8,066 bases of DNA from an uncultured Caryophanales bacterium (GCA_937896065.1 CALBLI010000027.1:1-8066); one strand, 5' to 3'; positions 1-7,134 are shown, numbered from the stretch's first letter. A program made the numbers and translations. The notes: generated from the letters alone by a model not told the origin.

Positions 1-876
1 AGTAATGATTACTCTCTTGTATTAAAAATAAATACTTTTTTAGATCAAAATCTTGCAAATTCTGTTGATAATGCATTAAATACAGCAATTAATAATTATC
101 AAACTATCAATAATCTTGTCATTGATTTGACTGATAATGGTGGTGGATATGTCAAACAAGCAGATGAGCTTGCTAGACTATTTGTTAAAAAAAATACTCT
201 GATATATAAAATGCTAGATAAAAATGATAACGTTTTAAATTCATCTATTCAAAATAAAGATCCTAAATATAATTTTAAAAATTACAAAATAATCATAAAT
301 AATTCTTCAGCTAGTGCAAGTGAACTTTTTACTCTGGCTATGCGTAAAGGAACTGATGCAACTATACTAGGTTTAAAATCATATGGTAAAGGTGTTTCTC
401 AATCATTTAAAACTTTTTCAGATGGTTCAGTAATAAGATATACTAAGGCTTTAGTCTATGGTCCTAAAAGAGATAATGAAACTATCACTGTTTTAGATAA
501 ATATGATAAAAAAGATATTTTTTCAATTCATCAAACTGGAATCATCCCTGATACTATTTATTATAAAGATTATTCTTTCTTAAGTTCATTTGTTGAAATG
601 AATAATTATAAATATCTTTCAAATAATCAAGTTGAACAAGTTATAAAAGTCATCAATGAACTTTATCCTAATGAAATAACTGATATTAATAATAAACGAT
701 TTGATGATGTAATTAATGAGTATACAAATATCATCAATAATAAATATTCATTATCATTAACTCCTTTCATTTCAAATGCTGTTAATAAAGAAGTTTCTGA
801 TATTTTAATTAAAGAGAGCTATGATAAATTCATATCTTATAAAAATGATATGCTAAAGGAATATTACCATGATTGA
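1..876 (+). CDS. S41-family C-terminal processing peptidase, 5'-truncated by window edge
   Basis: The frame is open from base 1, so the start codon and any signal peptide or PDZ domain lie upstream; 291 residues are visible. A TTG at 127 is not a credible start because it falls inside the conserved core strand (IDLTDNGGG, visible residues 41-49). The S41 signature SSASASE follows. The central serine (visible residue 105, codon 313-315) lies 25 residues before the lysine of YGKG (residue 130, codon 388-390), the same spacing as the Ser-Lys dyad of E. coli Prc. A later TGIIPD matches the family's usual G-x-x-PD end of the catalytic domain. About 100 mostly helical, asparagine-rich residues follow. 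The family usually acts outside the membrane, trimming or degrading envelope proteins. The gene overlaps uvrB by 8 bp. Family assignment is firm; the substrate is unknown, and ctpA/ctpB naming would need the N-terminus. Confidence 0.9.
   Translation, partial: SNDYSLVLKINTFLDQNLANSVDNALNTAINNYQTINNLVIDLTDNGGGYVKQADELARLFVKKNTLIYKMLDKNDNVLNSSIQNKDPKYNFKNYKIIINNSSASASELFTLAMRKGTDATILGLKSYGKGVSQSFKTFSDGSVIRYTKALVYGPKRDNETITVLDKYDKKDIFSIHQTGIIPDTIYYKDYSFLSSFVEMNNYKYLSNNQVEQVIKVINELYPNEITDINNKRFDDVINEYTNIINNKYSLSLTPFISNAVNKEVSDILIKESYDKFISYKNDMLKEYYHD
855..860 (+). promoter_or_regulatory. Ribosome binding site of uvrB inside the S41 gene
   Basis: AAAGGA ends 8 nt before the ATG at 869, within the last codons of the peptidase gene. 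It supports ATG 869 as the uvrB start and, with the 8-bp gene overlap, suggests translational coupling. Confidence 0.7.
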
Positions 877-2851
877 TTCTTCTCATCCTTTTAAAATAGA
901 TAGTCCGTTTGTTCCAACAGGTGATCAACCTAACGCTATTGATAAATTAGTTAACGGACTTAATGAAAATAAAAAATGGCAGGTTTTACGTGGTGCTACT
1001 GGTACTGGTAAAACTTTTACCATGGCTAATATTATTCAAAAAGTTCAAAGGACAACAATGGTTTTAGTGCATAATAAAACATTAGCCGCACAATTATTTG
1101 GTGAATTTAAAGAATTATTTCCAAATAACAGAGTCGAATATTTCATCTCTAATTTTGATTTTTATCAACCTGAAGCATACTTGCCTAAAACTGATACTTA
1201 TATTGATAAACAAGTAGTCATGAATGATGAGATTGAAATGATGCGAGCAAGTGCTGTCAATTCTCTTCTTGAGAGAAAAGACACTATTGTTGTTTGCTCT
1301 GTTGCTAGTATATATGGCTTATCAGATCCTGATGAATATCGTGATTTATCTTTTACTTTACATGTTGATGAGGAGTTTGACCCTTATAAAATTGCTGAAA
1401 AACTTGTTTTATCTCAGTATAAAAGAAATGATATTGATCTAAGCAAAGGCACTTTTAGAATCAAAGGTGAGGTGTTAGAGATATGTCCACCAACTAATGA
1501 AGATTTCTACATCAGAATTTATTCAGATTTTGATAGGATAAGTGAAATTCAAAAAATCAAAATGACAACTAATGAGATTATTCACTCTTTAGAATATTTT
1601 CCAATCTTTCCTGCTCATGAACATGCATCAGGATTAGAAAGAATCAACCGTGCTATTTTAACTATCAGAAAAGAATTAAATGAACGACTAAACTATTTTG
1701 AAAAAGAAGGGAAACATCTTGAATATGAACGGTTAAAGATGAGAACTGAACATGACTTAGATTCATTAAGAGAATTTGGAATGTGTGCAGGAATTGAAAA
1801 TTACTCTCGACATTTTGATGGACGTAAGAAAGGTGAAACACCTTATACATTGCTTGATTATTTTCCTAAAGATTTTCTTCTTTTTATTGATGAATCACAT
1901 GTTTCTATTCCACAAATTTCAGGTATGTTTAATGGAGATCGTGCTAGAAAACAGACTTTAGTTGATTATGGTTTTCGCCTTGAAAGTGCACTTGATAATA
2001 GACCTTTAAGATTTGAAGAATTTGAATCTAAAATAAATAATGTTATCTGTACTAGTGCAACGCCTGGTGATTATGAACTTACTAAATGCAATAATCAAGT
2101 GGTTGAACAACTGATTAGACCCACAGGTCTTTTAGATCCAAAAATTGATGTCAGATTCAACACTAATAATCCTGTCTATGATTTGATGAATGAAATAAAA
2201 GAAAGAGTTAAAAGAAATGAAAGAACTCTTGTTGTTACCCTAACTGTTAAAGATGCAATCAATTTGACTGATTTTTTCAAAACAAATGATATCAAAGTCA
2301 CTTATATTCAGCATGAAATATTAACGCTTGAAAGAACTGAAATCATCTATAAGTTAAGAAAAGGTATCTATGACTGTGTAATCGGTGTCAATCTTTTAAG
2401 AGAAGGAATCGATATTCCTGAAGTATCACTAATTGCTATTTTAGATGCTGATAGAGAAGGATTTTTAAGAAGTGAGAGATCACTTACTCAAATTGCAGGG
2501 CGTGCAGCAAGAAATGCAAATGGTAAAGTTATCATGTACTGTGATAAGATCTCTGACGCAATGGACAAAACAATCAAAGAGACTAAAAGAAGAAGAGATA
2601 TTCAAGAAGAATATAATAAGCTTCATAATATCACGCCTAAAACGATTGTTAAACCTCTTAAAGAACCAATTAGAATGTATCAAGAAAGCAAAAAGAAAGT
2701 TAAAAATGGTGATATAAAACTCACAAGAAAAGAGACTGAAAAACTTATATCTGAACTCACTAAAGAAATGAACAAAGCTAGTAAAGAACTCGATTTTGAA
2801 CTTGCAGCTAGTTTGCGTGATCAAATATTTGAATTAAAATCAACTTTATAA
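869..2851 (+). CDS. uvrB: UvrABC system protein B (excision nuclease subunit)
   Basis: Complete UvrB of 660 residues, the usual family length. UvrB receives damaged DNA from UvrA, verifies the lesion by threading one strand behind its beta-hairpin, and recruits UvrC for incision in cytoplasmic nucleotide excision repair. Visible in order: Walker A GATGTGKT (42-49, K48); the hairpin region beginning SNFDFYQPEAYLP (94-106); the DEAD-box-like DESH (341-344); TSATP (395-399); helicase motif VI QIAGRAAR (541-548); and a C-terminal UVR domain (about 622-657) used to contact UvrC or UvrA. The hairpin base differs from the common YYDYYQPEAY: the first, second and fourth tyrosines are N95, F96 and F98, while Y99 and Y104 remain. 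The gene overlaps the S41 gene by 8 bp and is followed after 9 bp by a transporter, not by uvrA. No LexA-type box is seen nearby, so any damage control would act at the operon's upstream promoter. Confidence 0.98.
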   Translation: MIDSSHPFKIDSPFVPTGDQPNAIDKLVNGLNENKKWQVLRGATGTGKTFTMANIIQKVQRTTMVLVHNKTLAAQLFGEFKELFPNNRVEYFISNFDFYQPEAYLPKTDTYIDKQVVMNDEIEMMRASAVNSLLERKDTIVVCSVASIYGLSDPDEYRDLSFTLHVDEEFDPYKIAEKLVLSQYKRNDIDLSKGTFRIKGEVLEICPPTNEDFYIRIYSDFDRISEIQKIKMTTNEIIHSLEYFPIFPAHEHASGLERINRAILTIRKELNERLNYFEKEGKHLEYERLKMRTEHDLDSLREFGMCAGIENYSRHFDGRKKGETPYTLLDYFPKDFLLFIDESHVSIPQISGMFNGDRARKQTLVDYGFRLESALDNRPLRFEEFESKINNVICTSATPGDYELTKCNNQVVEQLIRPTGLLDPKIDVRFNTNNPVYDLMNEIKERVKRNERTLVVTLTVKDAINLTDFFKTNDIKVTYIQHEILTLERTEIIYKLRKGIYDCVIGVNLLREGIDIPEVSLIAILDADREGFLRSERSLTQIAGRAARNANGKVIMYCDKISDAMDKTIKETKRRRDIQEEYNKLHNITPKTIVKPLKEPIRMYQESKKKVKNGDIKLTRKETEKLISELTKEMNKASKELDFELAASLRDQIFELKSTL

Positions 2852-2860
2852 AGGAAAGAT

Positions 2861-4111
2861 ATGGCTACTTTACTTTTAATCATTATTTATTTAATATTTA
2901 TCTCACTTGGTTTACCTGACTCCATTTTAGGTTCTTCTTTTCCAGCTATTTCAGATAATTTGAATATAAGTGCTGAATTTGCTGGATATATCTCACCATT
3001 GATTTCGGCAGGAACTATTCTATCTTCTTTATTTTCAGCTTATCTAATTAAAAAATTTAAACCACAATGGGTTGTTTCATTTTCAATTATGTTGACTATC
3101 ATTGGGCTTCTTATTTTTTCATTTGCTAAAGAAAATAGTATTTATCTTCTTTTTATATCGACTATTCCCCTTGGTCTTGGTGCTGGTGCTATCGATACTG
3201 CTTTAAATAATTATGTCGCTATTCACTACAAAGCTATTCATATGAACTGGTTGCACTGCTCATGGGGTGTTGGAACTGTTATCTCCCCATTGATCATTGG
3301 TGCTTTCATTGATTCAAATAATAATTCTAAAGGCTGGAATATTGGTATTTTAATTATAGCTTCTGTTCAATTTGCGATTATGCTCATATCCTTTATATCC
3401 ATACCTTTATGGTATAAACTCAGTAAAAATGATAAAGTTGAGGAAGAAATTAATAAAGAAGAAAACTATCCATATAAAAAAATACTCACTGATCCGGTGT
3501 TTTATTTAACTATTATTGGCTTTTTCTCATATTGTGCACTTGAAACAACAACAGGCTTATGGACTGGTTCTTTTTTACACTATGGTAAAAATTTTTCAAC
3601 AAGTGATGCTGCAACTTTGACTTCACTTTTTTATATAGGTATCACATCAGGTAGATTTATATCAGGTCCACTATCTTTAAAAATCAAAGAAAATAACATG
3701 ATAAGAATCGGTGAAACTATTTTAACCTTATCAATTATTTGCCTGATCATTTCAAGCTGTTATCAAGGAAATTACACTAAATCCCTTGCTTTAGCGGGCA
3801 TCTTTTTATGCGGTCTTGGTTGTGCTCCAATCTATCCTGCTATTATCAGACTAACTCCATATAGATTCTCAATAGCTGGTTCACAAAAAGCAATGGGGCT
3901 TGAAGTTGCAATTGCATATGTTGGCAATTTACTGATGCCATTTCTTTTAGGGCAAATTGCTAAGACAATGAATAATAATTATCTTATTCTGCCTTATGCT
4001 ATTTTAATATTTATTATTCTTATGATTATTTCTCATGAATTAATCAATATCAGATTAAATAAACGTGATTTATCTTTACAAGAAGATGAGAAAAAAAATT
4101 ATAATATTTAA
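2861..4111 (+). CDS. Major facilitator superfamily transporter, fucose-permease-like
   Basis: A 416-residue, very hydrophobic protein with about 12 membrane helices in two six-helix halves, split by a charged cytoplasmic loop near residues 186-208. Motifs typical of the FucP/YfkF-like MFS group are clear: GLPDSILGSSFPAI (17-30), GLGAGAIDTALNNYVA (105-120), HYKAIHMNWLHCSWGVG (122-138), ETTTGLW (228-234), GRFISGP (264-270) and GLGCAPIYPAII (318-329). These support secondary active transport in the cytoplasmic membrane. The substrate cannot be read from the sequence: related proteins are often labelled sugar permeases, but most are uncharacterised. The ATG at 2861 has AAAGGA 5 nt upstream, overlapping the uvrB stop, and gaps on both sides are 9 bp, so it is very likely co-transcribed. 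There is no sugar catabolic gene or regulator nearby to hint at a substrate. The family call is firm; the function is open. Confidence 0.9.
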   Translation: MATLLLIIIYLIFISLGLPDSILGSSFPAISDNLNISAEFAGYISPLISAGTILSSLFSAYLIKKFKPQWVVSFSIMLTIIGLLIFSFAKENSIYLLFISTIPLGLGAGAIDTALNNYVAIHYKAIHMNWLHCSWGVGTVISPLIIGAFIDSNNNSKGWNIGILIIASVQFAIMLISFISIPLWYKLSKNDKVEEEINKEENYPYKKILTDPVFYLTIIGFFSYCALETTTGLWTGSFLHYGKNFSTSDAATLTSLFYIGITSGRFISGPLSLKIKENNMIRIGETILTLSIICLIISSCYQGNYTKSLALAGIFLCGLGCAPIYPAIIRLTPYRFSIAGSQKAMGLEVAIAYVGNLLMPFLLGQIAKTMNNNYLILPYAILIFIILMIISHELINIRLNKRDLSLQEDEKKNYNI

Positions 4112-4120
4112 GGTGAATTT

Positions 4121-5242
4121 ATGATTTATTTAGATTATGCAGCTAATTATCCAGTCGATGATAGAGTCATTGATGAATTTGTAAGTGTTGAAAAAAAATA
4201 TTATGGAAACACTAATTCTTTTCACACGCTTGGTAAAGAAAGTTTAAAAAAATATGATGAGATCAATTTAAAAGCACTACAGCTTTTAAATTTAAACCCT
4301 GAAGAATATGAAATAATTTATACTTCCAGTGCAAGTGAAGCAAATAATTTAGCTATTAAAGGGGTTTATAATTCATATTCTGGAGTTGGAAAACATCTCC
4401 TTACAAGTCCATTTGAGCATTCATCAAATAGTGCAACTTTAGGATATTTAAAAGAATCAGGTGCTGAAGTTGAATTATTAAAAGCTACTTCTTCAGGTCA
4501 GATTGATTTAGATGATTTAAAAAGCAAATTAAGAAATGATACTATTTTACTTACACTGATTTTAGTTGAATCAGAAACTGGTATTCTTCAACCTTATAAA
4601 GAAGTTATTAATATTTTAAAGGATTATCCTAATTGTCATTTATTAATTGATGCTACTCAAGCTGTTGGTAAACTCGACATTGATTATTCAAATATAGAAA
4701 TGTTTTCATTCGCTCCTCATAAATTTGGAGGAATAATTGGATCAGGTTTTTTAGTCAAAAAGAAAGAAACTATCTTAACTCCTTTGATTCATGGTGGAAA
4801 ATCAGTCTCAATTTATCGCAGTTCAACCTGTCCATTAGGTTTAATTGCTGCTAGTGTTAAAGCATTAGAGATAGCAATTACTGAAAGAGAAGATAATTTT
4901 AGATATGTTTCTAATTTAAATGAATATTTAATAAACAACTTAAAAAGTTTTAATCAAATTGAATTTAATTCAAATCATTTGAGCAGTCCATATATCATTA
5001 ATTTATCAATTAAAAATAAAAAAGGAATTGATACTTTAAATTATTTAAATGAGCATCAAATATGTGCCTCTTTAAAATCAGCTTGTTCAGTGACAAATAC
5101 GCCTTCTTCAAATATTATGAGCATCTATCATGATAAAAATAGAGCTACTTCTTCTTTTAGAATTTCACTTAGTAAACTTACAACTAAAGAAGAAATTGAT
5201 ACATTACTTGATGTCATTGGAGGATATATAAATGGAAAATAA
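4121..5242 (+). CDS. Cysteine desulfurase, NifS/IscS-type PLP enzyme (class V aminotransferase fold)
   Basis: A 373-residue PLP enzyme expected to take sulfur from L-cysteine, giving alanine and an enzyme persulfide for transfer to an acceptor. Landmarks: LDYAANYP near the N-terminus; SSASEANNLAIKG (cofactor phosphate region); PFEH with H100 stacking on PLP; D177 and Q180 in IDATQAVG; the PLP-binding lysine K201 in APHKFGG; R233 in YRSST; the presumed catalytic C322 in SLKSACS on the mobile loop; and the substrate-binding arginine R347 in FRISLS. Two signatures are divergent: the usual GGGQE..RxGT is HGGKSVSIYRSST, and the usual StGSAC lacks its glycine. AAGGTG lies 5 nt before the ATG. The gene overlaps the following TtcA-like gene by 11 bp, which points to a dedicated role in tRNA thiolation rather than general Fe-S assembly; no IscU, SufU or SufB is present in the window. 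An aminotransferase-like alternative is less likely given C322. Confidence 0.9.
   Translation: MIYLDYAANYPVDDRVIDEFVSVEKKYYGNTNSFHTLGKESLKKYDEINLKALQLLNLNPEEYEIIYTSSASEANNLAIKGVYNSYSGVGKHLLTSPFEHSSNSATLGYLKESGAEVELLKATSSGQIDLDDLKSKLRNDTILLTLILVESETGILQPYKEVINILKDYPNCHLLIDATQAVGKLDIDYSNIEMFSFAPHKFGGIIGSGFLVKKKETILTPLIHGGKSVSIYRSSTCPLGLIAASVKALEIAITEREDNFRYVSNLNEYLINNLKSFNQIEFNSNHLSSPYIINLSIKNKKGIDTLNYLNEHQICASLKSACSVTNTPSSNIMSIYHDKNRATSSFRISLSKLTTKEEIDTLLDVIGGYINGK
5219..5224 (+). promoter_or_regulatory. Ribosome binding site of the TtcA-family gene inside the desulfurase gene
   Basis: GGAGGA sits 7 nt before the ATG at 5232 and within the last codons of the desulfurase gene. It is the strongest Shine-Dalgarno on the plus strand. 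It fixes ATG 5232 as the start and hence the 11-bp overlap. Confidence 0.75.
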
Positions 5243-6098
5243 GAAAAAGAAAAGAGATTTAGATATTTATTCTCAATCAATTACAACAACATATAGAAAA
5301 CAATTATTTTCTAAATTTTTAGCAGCTATTAATGATTACAAATTAGTCAATGAAAATGATGTTATCTGTGTTTGTATATCAGGCGGAAAAGATAGCATGC
5401 TCATGGCTAAACTCTGGATGCTGTATAATCAATATGTAGATAAAAATTTAAAAATAAAATATCTGGTCATGAATCCTGGATATAACGAAATCAATTTGCA
5501 AACAATCAAAAACAATTTAAAAACTTTAAATATTCCAGCTGTTATTGAAGAAACTAATATTTTTGAAATCGCCAATTCACAAGAAAAATCACCATGTTAT
5601 TTATGTGCTAAAATGAGGCGTGGTGCTTTATATAGAATCGCTAAAGAGATGGGATGTAACAAAATTTCTTTAGGTCATCACTACGATGATGTTATCGAAA
5701 CAACACTGATGAATATGTTAAATGCTGGTTCATTTCAAACCATGCTTCCTAAAGTTCATTCTGATAATTATGAAAATATGTCTTTGATTAGACCTATGTA
5801 CTATATTAGAGAACAAGATATTATTAATTGGAAAAATAAAAATAATTTAAGATTTATTCAATGTGCGTGCCGCTTTACTGAAAATTGTGCTGTATGTGAT
5901 AATGGCGGTGGTGGCAGTAAAAGATATGAAACTAAAATTCTTATTAAAAAACTTGCTAAAGAAATGAATGAACATGTTGAAGCTAATATTTTCAATGCAG
6001 CTAATAATGTTATCTTAGATAAAATAATTGGTTATAAAGACGAAACAGGATATCATTCTTTTTTAGAAAATTTTGATAAATTCAAATCAAAAAAATAA
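5232..6098 (+). CDS. TtcA-family tRNA 2-thiocytidine biosynthesis protein (PP-loop ATPase)
   Basis: A 288-residue cytoplasmic PP-loop ATPase. The PP-loop SGGKDS is at 50-55 and binds ATP to adenylate the target base. CYLC (C122, C125) followed by AKMRRGALYRIA matches the CxxC-x-RRG signature of TtcA, where these cysteines help hold the Fe-S cluster; the numbering even coincides with E. coli C122/C125. GHHYDDVIETTLMNML (148-163), LPKVHSD and IRPMYY are further TtcA landmarks. The distal region differs from E. coli TtcA (CNLCGSQ): here CACRFTENCAVC gives C211, C213, C219 and C222, followed by a Gly-rich NGGGGSKR. TtcA makes 2-thiocytidine at tRNA position 32. The 11-bp overlap with the upstream cysteine desulfurase indicates that this gene pair supplies and uses sulfur together. 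It could instead thiolate another tRNA position or substrate; the family is firm, the exact product less so. Confidence 0.85.
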   Translation: MENKKKKRDLDIYSQSITTTYRKQLFSKFLAAINDYKLVNENDVICVCISGGKDSMLMAKLWMLYNQYVDKNLKIKYLVMNPGYNEINLQTIKNNLKTLNIPAVIEETNIFEIANSQEKSPCYLCAKMRRGALYRIAKEMGCNKISLGHHYDDVIETTLMNMLNAGSFQTMLPKVHSDNYENMSLIRPMYYIREQDIINWKNKNNLRFIQCACRFTENCAVCDNGGGGSKRYETKILIKKLAKEMNEHVEANIFNAANNVILDKIIGYKDETGYHSFLENFDKFKSKK

Positions 6099-6110
6099 TC
6101 ATTCATTATT
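6094..6110. other. Convergent stop-to-stop junction with weak A/T dyad
   Basis: The TAA of the plus-strand TtcA-like gene (6096-6098) directly abuts the stop of the minus-strand membrane gene (6099-6101, TGA on its own strand). AATAAT and ATTATT form a 6-bp A/T-only inverted repeat around CATTC. There is no GC stem and no T-run, so it does not qualify as an intrinsic terminator. Transcripts from the two operons probably overlap here. Confidence 0.6.
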
Positions 6111-7049
6111 AGAATTATTATCACTTTCTTTAATTGGCCTTCCGTTTTCATCATAGTTAGCAGTCGTATCAACTTTATCAGGATCAACTAATAGTATCTT
6201 TCTCATTAGTAACGAGAATTTTTTGTTAGTTTTTTCAAGTCTTTCTTTATCTTTAGTTCTTTTTAATGTTTCAGGCAATGCATCAGTCAATTTCTTTTTA
6301 TAAAGTGCACGTTGATTCTTCTGAGCTTCAACTAATTTTTCATATCTAGCAGTTATCTTTGATTCTTTAGCTATCTTTGATATTTTATTAAATAAGCCAA
6401 TAGAATTTACTAAATCAACAATAAAAACACCATATGTAATACCTAATATAAATATTGAACCAAAATGGGCTACAGCTCCACCTTCTGTATTTCCAAACAT
6501 GTAGGCATAGCTGTCTTTAAAAGCATCATAAACAAATGGATTTAATCCATAATAAAAGATGATTGCAACAGCAAACCAAATAACAGAAAAGACGGGGCAA
6601 ATAATTCCCATAATGTTTCCTTTCATATTGGTGTAATCCCATAATCTTACTTTAAATCCTTTAACAAAGATTAAACCAGCTACAAATTCAAGTAAGACCA
6701 TACTTGTTCCCAAAATCAATATTTGAATTAGATCGTATACAGTGGCACCACTATAATAATTTAAACCAAATAAATCACCTGTTGGATTATAAAAATGAAT
6801 TGTTTCAGGAAATAGAGAATAAGACATCCAAGTTAAAGAGAACATAACTACTAATCCAAATCCATACAAAGGAAGCCATGGACCTTTATTAAATCCTGGA
6901 TTTACCCATTTTTTAGCAGATACAAATCTTCTAAATAAAACCTCTAATATATATCCTATCATGCTACCTGCCATAAACATGAAAAGAAAGGTAATCAATA
7001 TTTTACTAGACAAATTTGTATTACTGTTAGCTTCTAAAACTAGATTCAT
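6099..7049 (-). CDS. CmpB-like putative ABC-transporter permease family membrane protein (PF06541 type)
   Basis: A 316-residue protein with about five membrane helices (roughly 17-39, 58-79, 104-129, 145-168 and 194-217) and a basic, probably coiled, cytoplasmic tail (220-316) that ends acidic and Asn-rich. The family pattern is clear: SMIGYILEVLFR (29-40), NPGFNKGPWLPLYGFG (50-65), LLEFVAG (119-125) and LWDYTNMKGNIMG (136-148). These match the conserved GWxxE, NRGFLxGPxxPIYGxG and WWDYS elements of a family labelled 'putative ABC transporter permease' whose biochemical role is not established. No ATPase partner is nearby, so the ABC label should not be taken as function. The start at 7049 is backed by a strong GAGGTG 5 nt upstream. 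It lies 85 bp after the zinc-ribbon membrane gene in the same direction, with no terminator between, so the two may be co-transcribed. Confidence 0.8.
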   Translation of the reverse strand: MNLVLEANSNTNLSSKILITFLFMFMAGSMIGYILEVLFRRFVSAKKWVNPGFNKGPWLPLYGFGLVVMFSLTWMSYSLFPETIHFYNPTGDLFGLNYYSGATVYDLIQILILGTSMVLLEFVAGLIFVKGFKVRLWDYTNMKGNIMGIICPVFSVIWFAVAIIFYYGLNPFVYDAFKDSYAYMFGNTEGGAVAHFGSIFILGITYGVFIVDLVNSIGLFNKISKIAKESKITARYEKLVEAQKNQRALYKKKLTDALPETLKRTKDKERLEKTNKKFSLLMRKILLVDPDKVDTTANYDENGRPIKESDNNSNNE

Positions 7050-7054
7050 TTCAT

Positions 7055-7060
7055 CACCTC
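7055..7060 (-). promoter_or_regulatory. Strong ribosome binding site of the CmpB-like gene
   Basis: On the minus strand AAGAGGTGATGAA precedes the ATG; GAGGTG ends 5 nt before it. It decides the start at 7049. An out-of-frame ATG (7054-7052) is embedded in the same stretch, giving ATG AAA TGA, a two-codon minimal ORF that is probably incidental. Confidence 0.75.
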
Positions 7061-7065
7061 TTAAC

Positions 7066-7092
7066 TAGTTTAATAATAACATAATTAAACTA
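7066..7092. promoter_or_regulatory. Perfect 9-bp inverted repeat upstream of the CmpB-like gene
   Basis: TAGTTTAAT (7066-7074) and ATTAAACTA (7084-7092) are exact reverse complements separated by 9 nt, ending 6 nt upstream of the Shine-Dalgarno on the minus strand. No T-run follows on either strand, so it is not an intrinsic terminator. It could be an operator dyad or a 5'-leader hairpin; chance is also possible in such AT-rich DNA. Confidence 0.4.
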
Positions 7093-7134
7093 AAATAAAA
7101 GTGATAAATATTACATAGTATGTTTTATTAATTC

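Noticed and set aside
127..135. TTG at 127 as the start of the S41 peptidase
   Set aside because: The frame is open back to base 1 and encodes family-like sequence there; TTG is the leucine of IDLTDNGGG inside the catalytic core.
2480..2824. Minus-strand open frame of 114 codons opposite uvrB
   Set aside because: It lies wholly antisense to well-conserved uvrB motifs VI and UVR, and its Phe/Ser-rich translation resembles a reverse-complement shadow.
5967..5977. GAACATGTTG as a LexA/DinR box
   Set aside because: The Firmicutes box needs GAAC-N4-GTTC; spacing and outer bases do not fit, and the site is inside the TtcA-like coding sequence.
6099..7049. Functional ABC transporter permease
   Set aside because: The family name is historical; no ATPase or binding-protein gene is nearby, so I kept only the family label.
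7113..7123. ACATAGTATGT palindrome as a terminator of the zinc-ribbon gene
   Set aside because: Arms are 5 bp around a single base, which cannot form a normal hairpin loop, and no T-run follows on the minus strand.
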